From Pseudonocardia parietis (lineage in GTDB: Bacteria; Actinomycetota; Actinomycetes; Mycobacteriales; Pseudonocardiaceae), in the NCBI RefSeq assembly GCF_017876315.1, contig NZ_JAGINU010000001.1, positions 1,302,001-1,366,000 of the forward strand: 64,000 bases of DNA, read 5' to 3'. Of this stretch, positions 37,376 to 46,523 are shown piece by piece. Under the pieces are notes generated by a model, which saw nothing but the letters and a program-made list of their open reading frames with translations, did not search any database and was not told the DNA's origin. The stretch's first letter is position 1; the number at the start of each line of letters is the position of its first letter. A program made the translations under genes and the position numbers.

Positions 37376-40188
37376 GCGGACCCGGCGGGACGGACGTCGA
37401 CGCGAGCGATCCGTTCGGCACCTCGGTGCTGCGTGAGGGCGTGCTCGCGGCGTGGGCGTCGTCGCCGACCCGGTTCCGCGAGGACGTCAACACCGAGGAC
37501 GACCTGTGCCGCGGCGGGTACGCCGACACCTGGGTTGTCGAGCTGCTGCAGAACGCGGCCGACGCCGCCGTCGCCGCCGGTGTTCCCGGCCGGGTGCGCG
37601 CGAGCGTGCGCGGCGGTGAGCTGCGGATCGCGAACGCCGGGGCCCCGCTGGACGCCGCCGGGGTCGCCGCGCTGGCCGCGCTGCGGGCGTCGGCGAAACG
37701 GGACGCCGCCGGCGCGACCGGGCGCTTCGGCGTCGGGTTCGCGGCCGTCCGGGCGGTCTGCTCCGAGCCCCGGCTGGTGACGGCGGCCGGCGGGGTCGCG
37801 TTCTCCGCCTCCCGGACGGCGTCCGAGGTGGCTGCACTGGGTGGCGCGGCGGCCGCCGAGCTGGCCCGGGACCCGCGGGTCCCGGTGCTCCGCCTGGTCT
37901 GGCCGGCCGACGAGGAACCGCCACCGGAGGGGTACGCGACCGAGGTCCGGCTGCGCCCGGACACGGCCGACCCGCACGCCCTGCTCGACGAGCTGGCCCG
38001 CGCCTGCCCGGACCTGCTGCTCGCGCTGCCCGCGCTGGAGCGGGTCACCGCCGGGACGGACCACGTCACCCGCACCGACCTCGGTGCCGGTCGGGTCCGG
38101 ATCTCCGACCGTGAGTTCCTGGTGGCGGGCGACGCCGGGGTGCGCTGGGCGCTGCCGTACACCGGCGGCCGTCCGGCACCGTTCGATCCCGACGCCGGTG
38201 AGGTCCTGCACGCACCGACCCCGAGCGCGGAGCAGCTGTCCCTGCCGGTGCGGCTGATCGCCCCGTTCCCGCTCGACCCGGACCGGCGGCGGATCCGGGC
38301 CGACGACCCGGCGACCGGTGAGCTCGTCGAGCGGGCGGCGGCGTCGTACGCCTCGCTGGTCCGGGCCACCGCCCTGGAGCACCGGACGGCCCTGGTGCCG
38401 GTCCCGGCGTTCCCGCGGTCACCGCTGGACGGCCGGCTGCGCGAGGCGATCGCCGCGGAGCTCGCGCGCACCTCGTGGCTGCCCGCCGCCCGTGCGCCCG
38501 ACGAGGGCGCCGGCGACGATCTCGCCCCGGACCGCGCCGAATGGCTCGATCTCGGCGGTCCGGGTGACGCGGGCGCCGGGCTCCCCGAGCTGCTCGCCGC
38601 GGCCGACCCGGGGTTCGAGCGGCTCCTCGCGTCCGGGGTCGTCCCGCCGCCCGGGCTGGACGTCGAGCGCATCGGTCCGGCCGGGCTCGCCGAGCGGCTC
38701 ACCGGCGTCGAGGCCGATCCGGCCTGGTGGCAGCGGGTCTACGCGGCGCTCGCCCCCGCCGTCGACACCGTCCCGGGCCTCGCCGCGGAACTGGGTGCGC
38801 TGCCCGTCCCGCTCGCCGACGGGCGCCTGGTCCCCGGTCCGGCGTCCGTGCTGATCGCCGAGGAGAGCACCCCGGCGATCCCGGAGCTGCGCATCGCGCA
38901 CCCCGACGCCGTGCACCCGCTGCTGCGCCGCCTCGGCGCGGCCGACGCCGACCGGGAGACCCTGCTCGCCGCGCCCGCGCTGCACGAGGCCGTCGCCCGC
39001 TCGCTCGACGACGCCGAGGCCGGGCTGGACACCGAGCCGCTCGCCCGCGCCGTCCTGGCCCTGCTCGACACCCCGTCGGCCGAACGGGACGAGCGGTTCG
39101 GCGGGCTCGCCCTCACCGACGACGAGGGCCGGCCCGCCCGTGCCGACGAGCTCGTCCTGCCCGGTGCGGCCGTCCGCGACCTGCTCGACCCGGACGCGCC
39201 GGTCGGGACCCTCGGCGAGGAGTGGCTCGACGCCGGGACGGACGCCCTGGTGGCCGCCGGGGTGCTGGACGGGTTCGCGGTCGTGCCGTTCGACCCGTCG
39301 GTGCTGCACGACGCCGACGCCTACGAGGGCGACGAGGGACCGGCGGTACGCGACCTCGACCTGGTCGACGACGACCGGTGGCCCGCGGCGCTGGCGCTGC
39401 TGGCGTCCGGCCGGGAGACCCGGGCGGCGATGCTGACCGGGTACACCGCGTGGTGGCTGGAACGGAACGTGCGCATCGCCGGCCGGCTGCCGTCGACGTG
39501 GCGGCTGGCCTCGGCGTCGTCGCTGGTCGGGCTGTACGACCCGGTCCCGGAGATCGACGGCGTCGACGAGATCGTGCTCGCCGCGATCGGCGTCCGGAGC
39601 CACGTCGTGGTCACCGCGGAGGACGAGGCCGCCGAGCTGCTCGACCGGCTCGCCGACCCGGACCGCCCGGTCACCGGGGACGTCGCCGCCGCCGCGCACA
39701 CCGCACTCGCCGCGGCGTACACCGCGGGTGTGGTCGATCTCGACGATCTCGACCCGCCCGCCCACGTCCGCACGCTGACCGGTGTCGTCGCCCCGGCCGA
39801 CCGGGTCGTCGTCCTCGACGCGCCGTGGGTGCTGCCCGCGCTCGACGACACCCCGGCCGTCCCGGGCGGGGACGACCCGGACACCGTCGCCGAGCTGCTC
39901 GACCTGCCGCTGGCGTCGGAACGGGTCACCGGGACGGTCCGTGGCGAAGGCGACCCGGTGGCGTGGACCACGCTGGCGGAGGTGGTGCTGGCCTGCCGCG
40001 CGGTCGGGGCGCAGCCGCCCGCGGGGGAGCTGCGGGTGCACGAGGAGCTGGTCGTCGACCTCGACGGTGGGGGTGCCGTGACCGTCCCGGCCTGGCCGTG
40101 CGCGGCCGGTGGCTGGCACGCGTCGGACCCGCTGCGGGCGCTGGTGGCCGCACTCGCCGCCGAGCGGCGTGCCAGGATGATCCCGTGA
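37372..40188 (+). CDS. Sacsin-N-terminal-like (GHKL ATPase) protein
   Basis: About 938 residues. The ATP-binding region (residues 15-140) shows [16 protein letters not shown] (N box), [11 protein letters not shown] and [13 protein letters not shown], as in sacsin/Hsp90-like proteins; the rest is unassigned. The start is unclear. The conserved-looking [11 protein letters not shown] lies upstream of the first in-frame GTG (37426). The next candidate is a CTG at 37372 overlapping the stop of the DUF3027 gene, and then ATG 37270 inside that gene. CTG 37372 is used here. The gene overlaps mshA by four bases. Confidence 0.78.
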   Translation: MSGPGGTDVDASDPFGTSVLREGVLAAWASSPTRFREDVNTEDDLCRGGYADTWVVELLQNAADAAVAAGVPGRVRASVRGGELRIANAGAPLDAAGVAALAALRASAKRDAAGATGRFGVGFAAVRAVCSEPRLVTAAGGVAFSASRTASEVAALGGAAAAELARDPRVPVLRLVWPADEEPPPEGYATEVRLRPDTADPHALLDELARACPDLLLALPALERVTAGTDHVTRTDLGAGRVRISDREFLVAGDAGVRWALPYTGGRPAPFDPDAGEVLHAPTPSAEQLSLPVRLIAPFPLDPDRRRIRADDPATGELVERAAASYASLVRATALEHRTALVPVPAFPRSPLDGRLREAIAAELARTSWLPAARAPDEGAGDDLAPDRAEWLDLGGPGDAGAGLPELLAAADPGFERLLASGVVPPPGLDVERIGPAGLAERLTGVEADPAWWQRVYAALAPAVDTVPGLAAELGALPVPLADGRLVPGPASVLIAEESTPAIPELRIAHPDAVHPLLRRLGAADADRETLLAAPALHEAVARSLDDAEAGLDTEPLARAVLALLDTPSAERDERFGGLALTDDEGRPARADELVLPGAAVRDLLDPDAPVGTLGEEWLDAGTDALVAAGVLDGFAVVPFDPSVLHDADAYEGDEGPAVRDLDLVDDDRWPAALALLASGRETRAAMLTGYTAWWLERNVRIAGRLPSTWRLASASSLVGLYDPVPEIDGVDEIVLAAIGVRSHVVVTAEDEAAELLDRLADPDRPVTGDVAAAAHTALAAAYTAGVVDLDDLDPPAHVRTLTGVVAPADRVVVLDAPWVLPALDDTPAVPGGDDPDTVAELLDLPLASERVTGTVRGEGDPVAWTTLAEVVLACRAVGAQPPAGELRVHEELVVDLDGGGAVTVPAWPCAAGGWHASDPLRALVAALAAERRARMIP

Positions 40189-41465
40189 CATCCGACGGCT
40201 CGATGGCGCTGCCGCGCCGGGTCGCAGTGCTCTCCGTGCACACGTCCCCGACCGAGCAGCCCGGCACCGGCGACGCCGGTGGAATGAACGTCTACGTCGC
40301 CCAGACCGCGATCCGGATGGCCCGCCGCGGCGTCGAGGTGGAGATCTTCACCCGCGCCACGTCGTCCGACCAGCCGCCGTCGGTGGAGCTCGCACCGGGC
40401 GCCACCGTGCGGTTCGTCGCCGCAGGCCCGTTCGAGGGGCTCGGCAAGGACGACCTGCCGAGCCAGCTGTGTGCGTTCACGGCGGGAGTGCTGCGGGCCG
40501 AGGCCCGCCACGATCCCGGCTGGTACGACGTCGTGCACTCCCACTACTGGCTCTCCGGGCAGGTCGGGTGGCTGGCCAGGGACCGCTGGGGCGTGCCGCT
40601 GGTGCACTCCGCGCACACCCTGGCCAAGGTCAAGAACGCCGCGCTCGCCGCGGGCGACACCCCGGAGCCACGGGTCCGGCTGATCGGTGAGGATCAGGTC
40701 GTCGCCGAGGCGGACCGGCTCGTCGCGAACACCGAGATCGAGTCCAAGCAGCTCATCGACCTCTACGACGCCGACCCGAACCGCACCGTCACGATCCCGC
40801 CCGGCGTCGATACCGACCGGTTCCGGCCGGGCGACGGTGCCGCCGCGCGCGTCGAGCTGGGCCTGCCGGGCGACGCCGTCGTGCTCGCCTTCGTCGGGCG
40901 GATCCAGCGGCTCAAGGCGCCGGACGTGCTGCTGCGGGCCGCCGCCGAGCTGCTCGCCCGGACACCGTCGCTGCGCGAACGGCTGGTGGTGCTGGTCGCC
41001 GGCGGGCCGTCGGGGTCGGGGCTGGCCGAACCGACCTCGCTGCAGGAGCTGGCCGCGGAGCTCGGGATCACCGACGTCGTCCGGTTCCTCCCGCCGCGCG
41101 GCGGCGACGAGCTGGTGACGGTGTACCGGGCGGCCGACGTCGTCGCCGTCCCCAGCCACAACGAGTCGTTCGGCCTGGTCGCGCTGGAGGCGCAGGCGTG
41201 CGGCACCCCGGTCGTCGCGACCCGGGTCGGTGGTCTCCCCGTCGCGGTCGCCGAGGGACGCTCCGGGCTGCTGGTGACCGGGCACGACATCTCCGACTGG
41301 GCCGACGCGCTCGGGGAGCTGGTGTTCGACCCGGCCCGCCGCGAGCGGATGTCCGGGGTCGCGGCCCGGCACGCGCACCACTTCTCCTGGGACCGCACCA
41401 CCGACGCCCTGCTGGACGCCTACGACGAGGCCCGGGCCGAGTTCCGTGCCCGGGCGCGGGAGTGA
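40185..41465 (+). CDS. mshA: D-inositol-3-phosphate glycosyltransferase MshA (mycothiol synthesis)
   Basis: 426 residues from GTG 40185, which overlaps the upstream stop (GTGA) and follows AGGATGA. GT-B family 4 enzyme: [33 protein letters not shown] and the nucleotide-sugar motif [20 protein letters not shown] are diagnostic. It transfers GlcNAc from UDP-GlcNAc to inositol-3-phosphate, the first committed step to mycothiol. This marks the host as an actinobacterium. Confidence 0.94.
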   Translation: MTSDGSMALPRRVAVLSVHTSPTEQPGTGDAGGMNVYVAQTAIRMARRGVEVEIFTRATSSDQPPSVELAPGATVRFVAAGPFEGLGKDDLPSQLCAFTAGVLRAEARHDPGWYDVVHSHYWLSGQVGWLARDRWGVPLVHSAHTLAKVKNAALAAGDTPEPRVRLIGEDQVVAEADRLVANTEIESKQLIDLYDADPNRTVTIPPGVDTDRFRPGDGAAARVELGLPGDAVVLAFVGRIQRLKAPDVLLRAAAELLARTPSLRERLVVLVAGGPSGSGLAEPTSLQELAAELGITDVVRFLPPRGGDELVTVYRAADVVAVPSHNESFGLVALEAQACGTPVVATRVGGLPVAVAEGRSGLLVTGHDISDWADALGELVFDPARRERMSGVAARHAHHFSWDRTTDALLDAYDEARAEFRARARE

Positions 41466-41947
41466 TGATGACCGATCTCGACGACGTGGTCGGCGCCGCG
41501 CTGCGTGACGCCGAGGTCGAGCACGTCCATCGCGGGCCCGGCCAATGGCTGGTGACGCTGCCGGGGGAGGCCCGGCTGCAGACCCAGACCTGGCTGCTCG
41601 TGCGTGAGCAGACGATGGGGGTGCAGGCGTTCGTCTGTCGCCGGCCCGACGAGAACCTCGAGGGCGTCTACCGGTTCATGCTGCTGCGCAACGCCAAGCT
41701 CTACGGCGTGCACTACTGCCTGGACCGGGTCGGCGACATCCACCTGGTCGGGCGCGTCCCGGTGCACGCGGTGACCGCCGACGAGGTCGACCGGGTCCTC
41801 GGCCAGGTGCTCGAGGCCGCGGACGGTGATTTCAACACCTTCCTCGAGCTCGGTTTCGCCTCCTCGATCCGCCGCGAGTACGCCTGGCGGACCGAGCACG
41901 GTGACTCGACGGCCAACCTGGCGGCGTTCGAACACCTCTTCTCATGA
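41465..41947 (+). CDS. YbjN-domain protein
   Basis: 160 residues from ATG 41465, sharing one base with the mshA stop (TGATG). YbjN/type-III-chaperone-like fold: QTWLLVREQTMGVQAFVCRR, and the C-terminal ADGDFNTFLELGFASSIRRE is typical of the actinobacterial form encoded next to mshA. It probably has a chaperone or regulatory role; no enzyme motif is seen. Confidence 0.87.
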   Translation: MMTDLDDVVGAALRDAEVEHVHRGPGQWLVTLPGEARLQTQTWLLVREQTMGVQAFVCRRPDENLEGVYRFMLLRNAKLYGVHYCLDRVGDIHLVGRVPVHAVTADEVDRVLGQVLEAADGDFNTFLELGFASSIRREYAWRTEHGDSTANLAAFEHLFS

Positions 41948-42070
41948 CCCGCGGGTAACCTTCGGACCCGCCCGGCGACGCGGCCCGTCCGGGTACCCCT
42001 AACATGACCGCTACTCCGGGTGACCCTCCCGTCACTCGGCCCCCGATACACCTCGCGAAGGAGCGAAGCC

Positions 42071-43648
42071 GTGTCGATGCGCAGCCCGTACCCCGATGTC
42101 GACATCCCCGACGTCTCCCTGACGGAGTTCCTGTTCGCCGACGGGTTCGGCGACCGGGCGGACGCACCGGCGTTCGTCGACGGGACGACCGGCGACCAGC
42201 TGACCTACACCGAGCTCCACGGCATGGCCGAGAAGATCGCCGGCGGCCTGGCGGCGCGCGGGATCGGCAAGGGCGACGTCGTCGCGCTGTTCGCGCCGAA
42301 CCTGCCGCAGTGGGCGGCGCTGTTCCACGGCGTCCTGCGCGCCAACGGCATCGTGACCAGTGCGAACTCGATGTACACCGCGGGCGAGCTGGCCCACCAG
42401 CTCACCGACTCCGGCGCGAAGATGGTCATCACCGTCTCGCCGTTCCTGGACCGCGCCGTGCCCGGCGCGAAGGAGGCGGGGCTGTCCGAGGACGTGGTGC
42501 TGACGATCGACAAGACGGAGGGCCACGACTCGCTGTCCGATCTCGTCGCCTCCGGCGCCCCGGCCCCCGAGCTGACGACGACGGCGACCGACACCGCGGT
42601 GCTGCCCTACTCGTCGGGCACCACCGGCCTGGCCAAGGGCGTGATCCTCACCCACCGCAACCTGGTCGCGAACCTGCTCCAGGTCGAGGCGATGGGGAAC
42701 GTCACCGACCAGACCAAGATCATGGCGTTTCTGCCGTTCTTCCACATCTACGGCATGACCGTGATGATGAACCAGGGACTGCACCAGCGGGCGACGGTCG
42801 TCACCATGCCGAAGTTCGATCTCGAGCAGTTCCTGACGATCACCCAGAAGTACGGCGTCGACCGGCTCTACATCGCCCCGCCGGTCGCGGTGGCGCTGGC
42901 CAAGCACCCGATGGTCGACCAGTACGACCTGTCCTGTGTGAAGACGGTCTTCTCCGGTGCCGCTCCGCTGGACGGCGAGCTCGGCCGGGCCGTCGCGAAG
43001 CGCCTGAACTGCACGGTGCTGCAGGGCTACGGGATGACCGAGTCGTCCCCGGTGAGCCACTGCATGCCCGACGACCGCGGCGACCTCGACCTCAACTCGT
43101 CCGGCTTCGCGCTGCCCAACATCGAGTGCAAGCTGGTCGACCCGGCGACCGGCCAGGAGGTCGGCGTCGGCGAGCGCGGCGAGCTGTGGATGAAGGGCCC
43201 GAACATCATGGTCGGGTACCTGAACAACTCCGACGCCACCGACGCGACCAAGGACGCCGACGGCTACCTGCACACCGGTGACATCGCCGTCGTCGACGAG
43301 GAGGGCGTGTACTCGATCGTCGACCGGGTCAAGGAGCTGATCAAGTACAAGGGCTACCAGGTGCCGCCTGCCGAGCTGGAGGCGCTGCTCCTGACCCACG
43401 ACAAGATCGCCGACACCGCGGTCATCGGGGTCAAGGACGCCGACGGCGAGGAGATCCCGAAGGCGTTCGTGGTGAAGCAGGCCTCGGGACAGGACCTGAC
43501 CGAGGACGACGTCATGGCGTTCGTCGCGGCGAAGGTGGCCCCGCACAAGAAGGTGCGGGTCGTCGAGTTCATCGAGCAGATCCCGAAGTCGGCCTCCGGG
43601 AAGATCCTGCGCAAGGACCTGCGCGCCCGGGAGGCGGCTCAGGTCTGA
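42071..43648 (+). CDS. 4-coumarate-CoA ligase-family acyl-CoA synthetase
   Basis: 525 residues from GTG 42071 with AAGGAG upstream. Adenylate-forming motifs are LPYSSGTTGLAKGV, QGYGMTESSPVSH, YLHTGDIAVVDEEG and a catalytic Lys in KSASGKILRKDL near the C-terminus. VKELIKYKGYQVPPAELEALL is the 4CL-type hinge. It activates an aryl or acyl carboxylate as CoA thioester. Monocistronic; substrate unknown. Confidence 0.88.
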   Translation: MSMRSPYPDVDIPDVSLTEFLFADGFGDRADAPAFVDGTTGDQLTYTELHGMAEKIAGGLAARGIGKGDVVALFAPNLPQWAALFHGVLRANGIVTSANSMYTAGELAHQLTDSGAKMVITVSPFLDRAVPGAKEAGLSEDVVLTIDKTEGHDSLSDLVASGAPAPELTTTATDTAVLPYSSGTTGLAKGVILTHRNLVANLLQVEAMGNVTDQTKIMAFLPFFHIYGMTVMMNQGLHQRATVVTMPKFDLEQFLTITQKYGVDRLYIAPPVAVALAKHPMVDQYDLSCVKTVFSGAAPLDGELGRAVAKRLNCTVLQGYGMTESSPVSHCMPDDRGDLDLNSSGFALPNIECKLVDPATGQEVGVGERGELWMKGPNIMVGYLNNSDATDATKDADGYLHTGDIAVVDEEGVYSIVDRVKELIKYKGYQVPPAELEALLLTHDKIADTAVIGVKDADGEEIPKAFVVKQASGQDLTEDDVMAFVAAKVAPHKKVRVVEFIEQIPKSASGKILRKDLRAREAAQV

Positions 43649-43757
43649 CCATGCTGACGAGCCGGGACGGCGTCGTGACCTGCGGTTTCGCGGGGACGGC
43701 GCCGTCCCGTCGTGTGCGCGGGTGCGGGCGGTACGGAGCCGTCCGGCGGTGTCGGTC

Positions 43758-44102
43758 TCACGGCTGATCGTCGATGGCATTGCTCAGTCGGGTCAGCCAG
43801 GCGAGGTGGTCGCGCAGCGCGGTACGCCCGGTCGGGGAGAGGCGTAACCAGGTCCGGGGCCGCCGCCCGACCGATCCCTTGCGGATCTCGAGGTAGCCGG
43901 CCTCCTCGAGGGAGCGGCTGTGTTTGGAGACTGCGGAGTCGCTGACGCCGGTCAGGTCGCGCACGGTGGCGAACTCGACCCAGTCGGCGCCCTGCAGCAG
44001 CGCGCACATCGCCAGCCGGGGCCCGGTCTCGAAGATCGGGTGCCGCTCGCCCGCAGCGTCGTCCGGGGCGGCCCCGGCGCCGGAACGACCGGCGGCGGTC
44101 AC
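43758..44102 (-). CDS. Winged-helix transcriptional regulator (MarR/ArsR-like)
   Basis: 114 residues from GTG 44102, overlapping the stop of the upstream membrane-protein gene (GTGA). The wHTH is TVRDLTGVSDSAVSKHSRSLEEAGYLEIRKG, followed by a wing GRRPRTWLRLSPTG. It is encoded second in a two-gene operon whose promoter carries a perfect 14-bp palindrome, the likely binding site. Confidence 0.85.
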   Translation of the reverse strand: MTAAGRSGAGAAPDDAAGERHPIFETGPRLAMCALLQGADWVEFATVRDLTGVSDSAVSKHSRSLEEAGYLEIRKGSVGRRPRTWLRLSPTGRTALRDHLAWLTRLSNAIDDQP

Positions 44103-44560
44103 AGCGCAACCCGGCCGGCTGCGATGTCGTCGCGCATCCTCGCGCGGGTCCGGACCTGGCCGACGAACACGGCCGCGGCCACGGGGATCAGGGCCAGCAG
44201 AGCCGCCACGCGGTGACCGTTCTCGACCAGCAGGTTGATGCCGACGACGCCGGCGATGGTCACCGCGAGCACGGCGAACCACACCTTCCGAGCGCTGGGA
44301 TACGCGCCGATCCGGGGAAGCTGAACCCCGGACCGTCGGCGCTGGAGCATCGAGTAGGCCGCCGCGGCCACGGCGACCGCCACCAGCACCCACTGGATGC
44401 TGGGCCGCAGCCCCGGCAGGAACGACACCCAGATCGGGATCCCGGCGAGCAGTACGAGCCCGACCCCGTGGAGCACCCAGTAGGTGCGAGAGAACTCGGC
44501 GTACGTGGAGAGCTTGCGTCGTGCATCGACGACCTGATCGAACTCGGGGGTGTCAGACAT
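44099..44560 (-). CDS. Four-helix membrane protein of unknown function
   Basis: 153 residues from ATG 44560 (GGGAGA upstream). Four hydrophobic helices at about 29-47, 55-72, 92-110 and 117-135, with short loops. The N-terminal 25 residues are polar. It is translationally coupled to the wHTH regulator gene, a pairing common for regulators that control or sense a small membrane protein. No family recognised. Confidence 0.8.
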   Translation of the reverse strand: MSDTPEFDQVVDARRKLSTYAEFSRTYWVLHGVGLVLLAGIPIWVSFLPGLRPSIQWVLVAVAVAAAAYSMLQRRRSGVQLPRIGAYPSARKVWFAVLAVTIAGVVGINLLVENGHRVAALLALIPVAAAVFVGQVRTRARMRDDIAAGRVAL

Positions 44561-44578
44561 TCCGATCTCCCAACTGCA

Positions 44579-45166
44579 TCAACTTTCCGTACGGAAAACG
44601 TATGCGAGGCGGACAGTGCCCGTCAAGGGGCGTCCGCGAGGGGTGTCGGACTCACCGCGTTCCGCGGAACGCACTCCACCTCGCCGCCGGCAGCGCTTCG
44701 GGGTCGAAAACCGAGTTCGGTCGGCCTGTGCCACGGTGCCGATCCGGCTCAACGAGTCGACGACGGCGTCGGTGAAGCTCTGAGAACCGCCGTGGCCGGC
44801 GTCGTCGATGACGTGCAGGTCGCTCGTGGACCAGCGCTGATGGAGGTGCCATGCGACGTCCACGGGGCCGCTGATGTCGTGGCGACCGTGGATCAGCGCG
44901 CCGGGGATGCCGTCGAGCCGCGGTGCGTCGCGGAGCGCTGATGGCAGGCTGCGGCCGCATCCACGCTGGTCGAACAGCACGGCACGGAACCGATCCGGGT
45001 CGAAGTAGCGGCGCGCGCCGATGCTGGAGCCGGTACCGGGGCCGCCGTGGAGGTACAGCGCCGGCCGGCCGTCGGGGTTGCCGCAGGCCTCCCAGTAGAT
45101 CGACTGGCCGTCGTCGGTGTTGATAGTCCCGGAGTCGTATGGCTCGATCGGCGGGTAGAGGGGCAC
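44579..45166 (-). pseudogene. Prolyl aminopeptidase with large in-frame internal deletion
   Basis: From GTG 45166 (AGGAG upstream) the frame encodes the N-terminus of a proline iminopeptidase: IEPYDSGTINTDDGQSIYWE, LHGGPGTGSS (oxyanion loop), FDQRGCGRS. It then jumps directly to the C-terminal part, IPGALIHGRHDISGP and the His region IDDAGHGGS. About 190 residues, including the nucleophile motif GGSWGS and the cap domain, are missing. The frame is kept, giving 195 residues with a run-on tail into the next promoter. It cannot be an active peptidase. Confidence 0.82.
44584..44626 (-). promoter_or_regulatory. Promoter with palindromic operator for the membrane-protein/wHTH operon
   Basis: On the minus strand TTGACG (44626-44621) and ATACGT (44603-44598) are spaced by 17 bases. 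The perfect palindrome TTTCCGTACGGAAA (44584-44597) directly follows the -10 box, where a repressor would block initiation. The operon start codon is 24 bases further on. Sequence is seen directly; repression by the wHTH protein is inferred. Confidence 0.65.
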
Positions 45167-45403
45167 GGCCGCTCCTGACCTGCGACGGTGGAACAACAGA
45201 ACCGTAGCCGTGGGAGCAGACCTCTTCGCCACGACAACATCAGGCTCGCGCGACCGCGTTACACCGCCCACGGGACTTGACCGACGGACGACGCCGCCGG
45301 CCGCGAGCGGCGCACCGCCCACCGCCTCGCGTCGCCTGGCTGTTCACGGATCATCGCCGCCTGCGGAAAGTGTGACTGCCCCCTCGTCAGAAGGAAGCTG
45401 AAC

Positions 45404-45637
45404 ATGACATCAGCCAACGGATCGAAGTCCCCGTCGAGATTCACCCCGCAGGAAGACGCCGAAGACCTGGGCCGTCTCGTTCAGGAAGCTCGCGCGATGC
45501 AGGACGTCAGCGCCGCTGAACTCGCCCGCCGCACGGGTGTGGCCCCCAGCGACGTCCTCGAGTTCGAGATAGGTCGTGTCATCCCCGCCAAGCCGCAGTT
45601 CACCACCTACATGACGGCGCTCGGTTTCAGCGCCTGA
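45404..45637 (+). CDS. Small XRE-type helix-turn-helix protein
   Basis: 77 residues from ATG 45404 with GAAGGAAG upstream. A single HTH, LVQEARAMQDVSAAELARRTGVAPSDVLEFE, spans most of the chain. No effector domain. It lies four bases before the acetyltransferase gene and may be co-transcribed with it. It lies just left of the mobile region. Confidence 0.75.
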   Translation: MTSANGSKSPSRFTPQEDAEDLGRLVQEARAMQDVSAAELARRTGVAPSDVLEFEIGRVIPAKPQFTTYMTALGFSA

Positions 45638-45641
45638 CGGC

Positions 45642-46196
45642 GTGGGCGCTGCCACCCCGAGGATGATCACTGAGCGCCTCGTCCTGGTGCCGATCACGGC
45701 AGCACGCATCGACGCGCTTCTCGATCTCCATCAAGACGCCGGTATCGCTGCCTGGTACGGCGGGTTCTGGAGCCGAGACGACGCGACCGCGTTCGCCATG
45801 AGGATGGAGAGACGTTGGCGGGAGGACCGCCTCGGGAAGTGGCTCGCCTACGATCTCACCGGCAGTCTCGTCGGGCGTGGCGGCCCCACACTGATGGACG
45901 ACGGTGCCGGAGGCACAGCGGTCGAGATCGGCTGGGCTGTTCGTCAGGCTTTCTGGGGCCACGGGTACGCCTCGGAGATCGGTAGGGCGGCAATCCGGTT
46001 CGCCATGACGGTCGCCCCATCGCACTCGATCATCTCGTTCACCGAGCGACACAACGAACGGTCTCGAGCTGTGATGGAGCGCCTCGGCATGACCTATGAC
46101 GCCGAGATCCTCCGTCCAGGACTCGTCGCCGGTCTCGACGGTGTCCACGACAACGCTCCCTTCGCGTTGTATCGCCTGCCGTCCTCTACTCGGTAA
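45642..46196 (+). CDS. GNAT-family N-acetyltransferase (RimJ/RimL-like)
   Basis: 184 residues from GTG 45642; ATG 45663 (MITERLVLVPI) is the more typical N-terminus for the family. The acetyl-CoA-binding motif is VRQAFWGHGYASEIGRAAIRFA (Q/RxxGxG type), with a C-terminal NERSRAVMERLGM. It acetylates an amino group of a protein or small molecule; the target is not predictable. It sits just before the disrupted small gene. Confidence 0.85.
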   Translation: MGAATPRMITERLVLVPITAARIDALLDLHQDAGIAAWYGGFWSRDDATAFAMRMERRWREDRLGKWLAYDLTGSLVGRGGPTLMDDGAGGTAVEIGWAVRQAFWGHGYASEIGRAAIRFAMTVAPSHSIISFTERHNERSRAVMERLGMTYDAEILRPGLVAGLDGVHDNAPFALYRLPSSTR

Positions 46197-46325
46197 GTAC
46201 CCACCGGCGGTGCCCGGGTGTGCAGCACCGCGCCCGTTCTGCTCGTTGACCGGGCGTGAGCCACCGCGTCCGCGGAGGACGGGACAGGCGTCTCGTCGGT
46301 GTCCGGTACGACCGGCCGCACCGGT

Positions 46326-46458
46326 TTACGCGAGCCCTGCGTGCCGGTCGGCGTGGACGAAGGCGAGGAGCTCGTCGAGTTCGTCGTCGGACGTGAACGC
46401 GTCGCGGGTCATGTCGTCGAGGGACTCGACCGGGTGCACGCCCCTGTGTCGCCGGATC
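46326..46458 (-). pseudogene. 3' fragment of a small gene cut by the IS21-like element
   Basis: The frame ending at TAA 46326-46328 reads VHPVESLDDMTRDAFTSDDE, followed by an acidic LDELLAF helix and HADRHAGLA. Its 5' side runs straight into the IS end at 46459. A matching 5' half with a good start codon lies beyond the other end of the element at 61462-61558. The two halves join at GATC but differ by one base in frame, so either the gene had already decayed or the join is imperfect. Confidence 0.6.
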
Positions 46459-46523
46459 CTGAAATCTGACCCCCTGGCGGTTCGGGAATCTTGATCCCTC
46501 CCGACGCTGGGGAGGTGCTGAAC

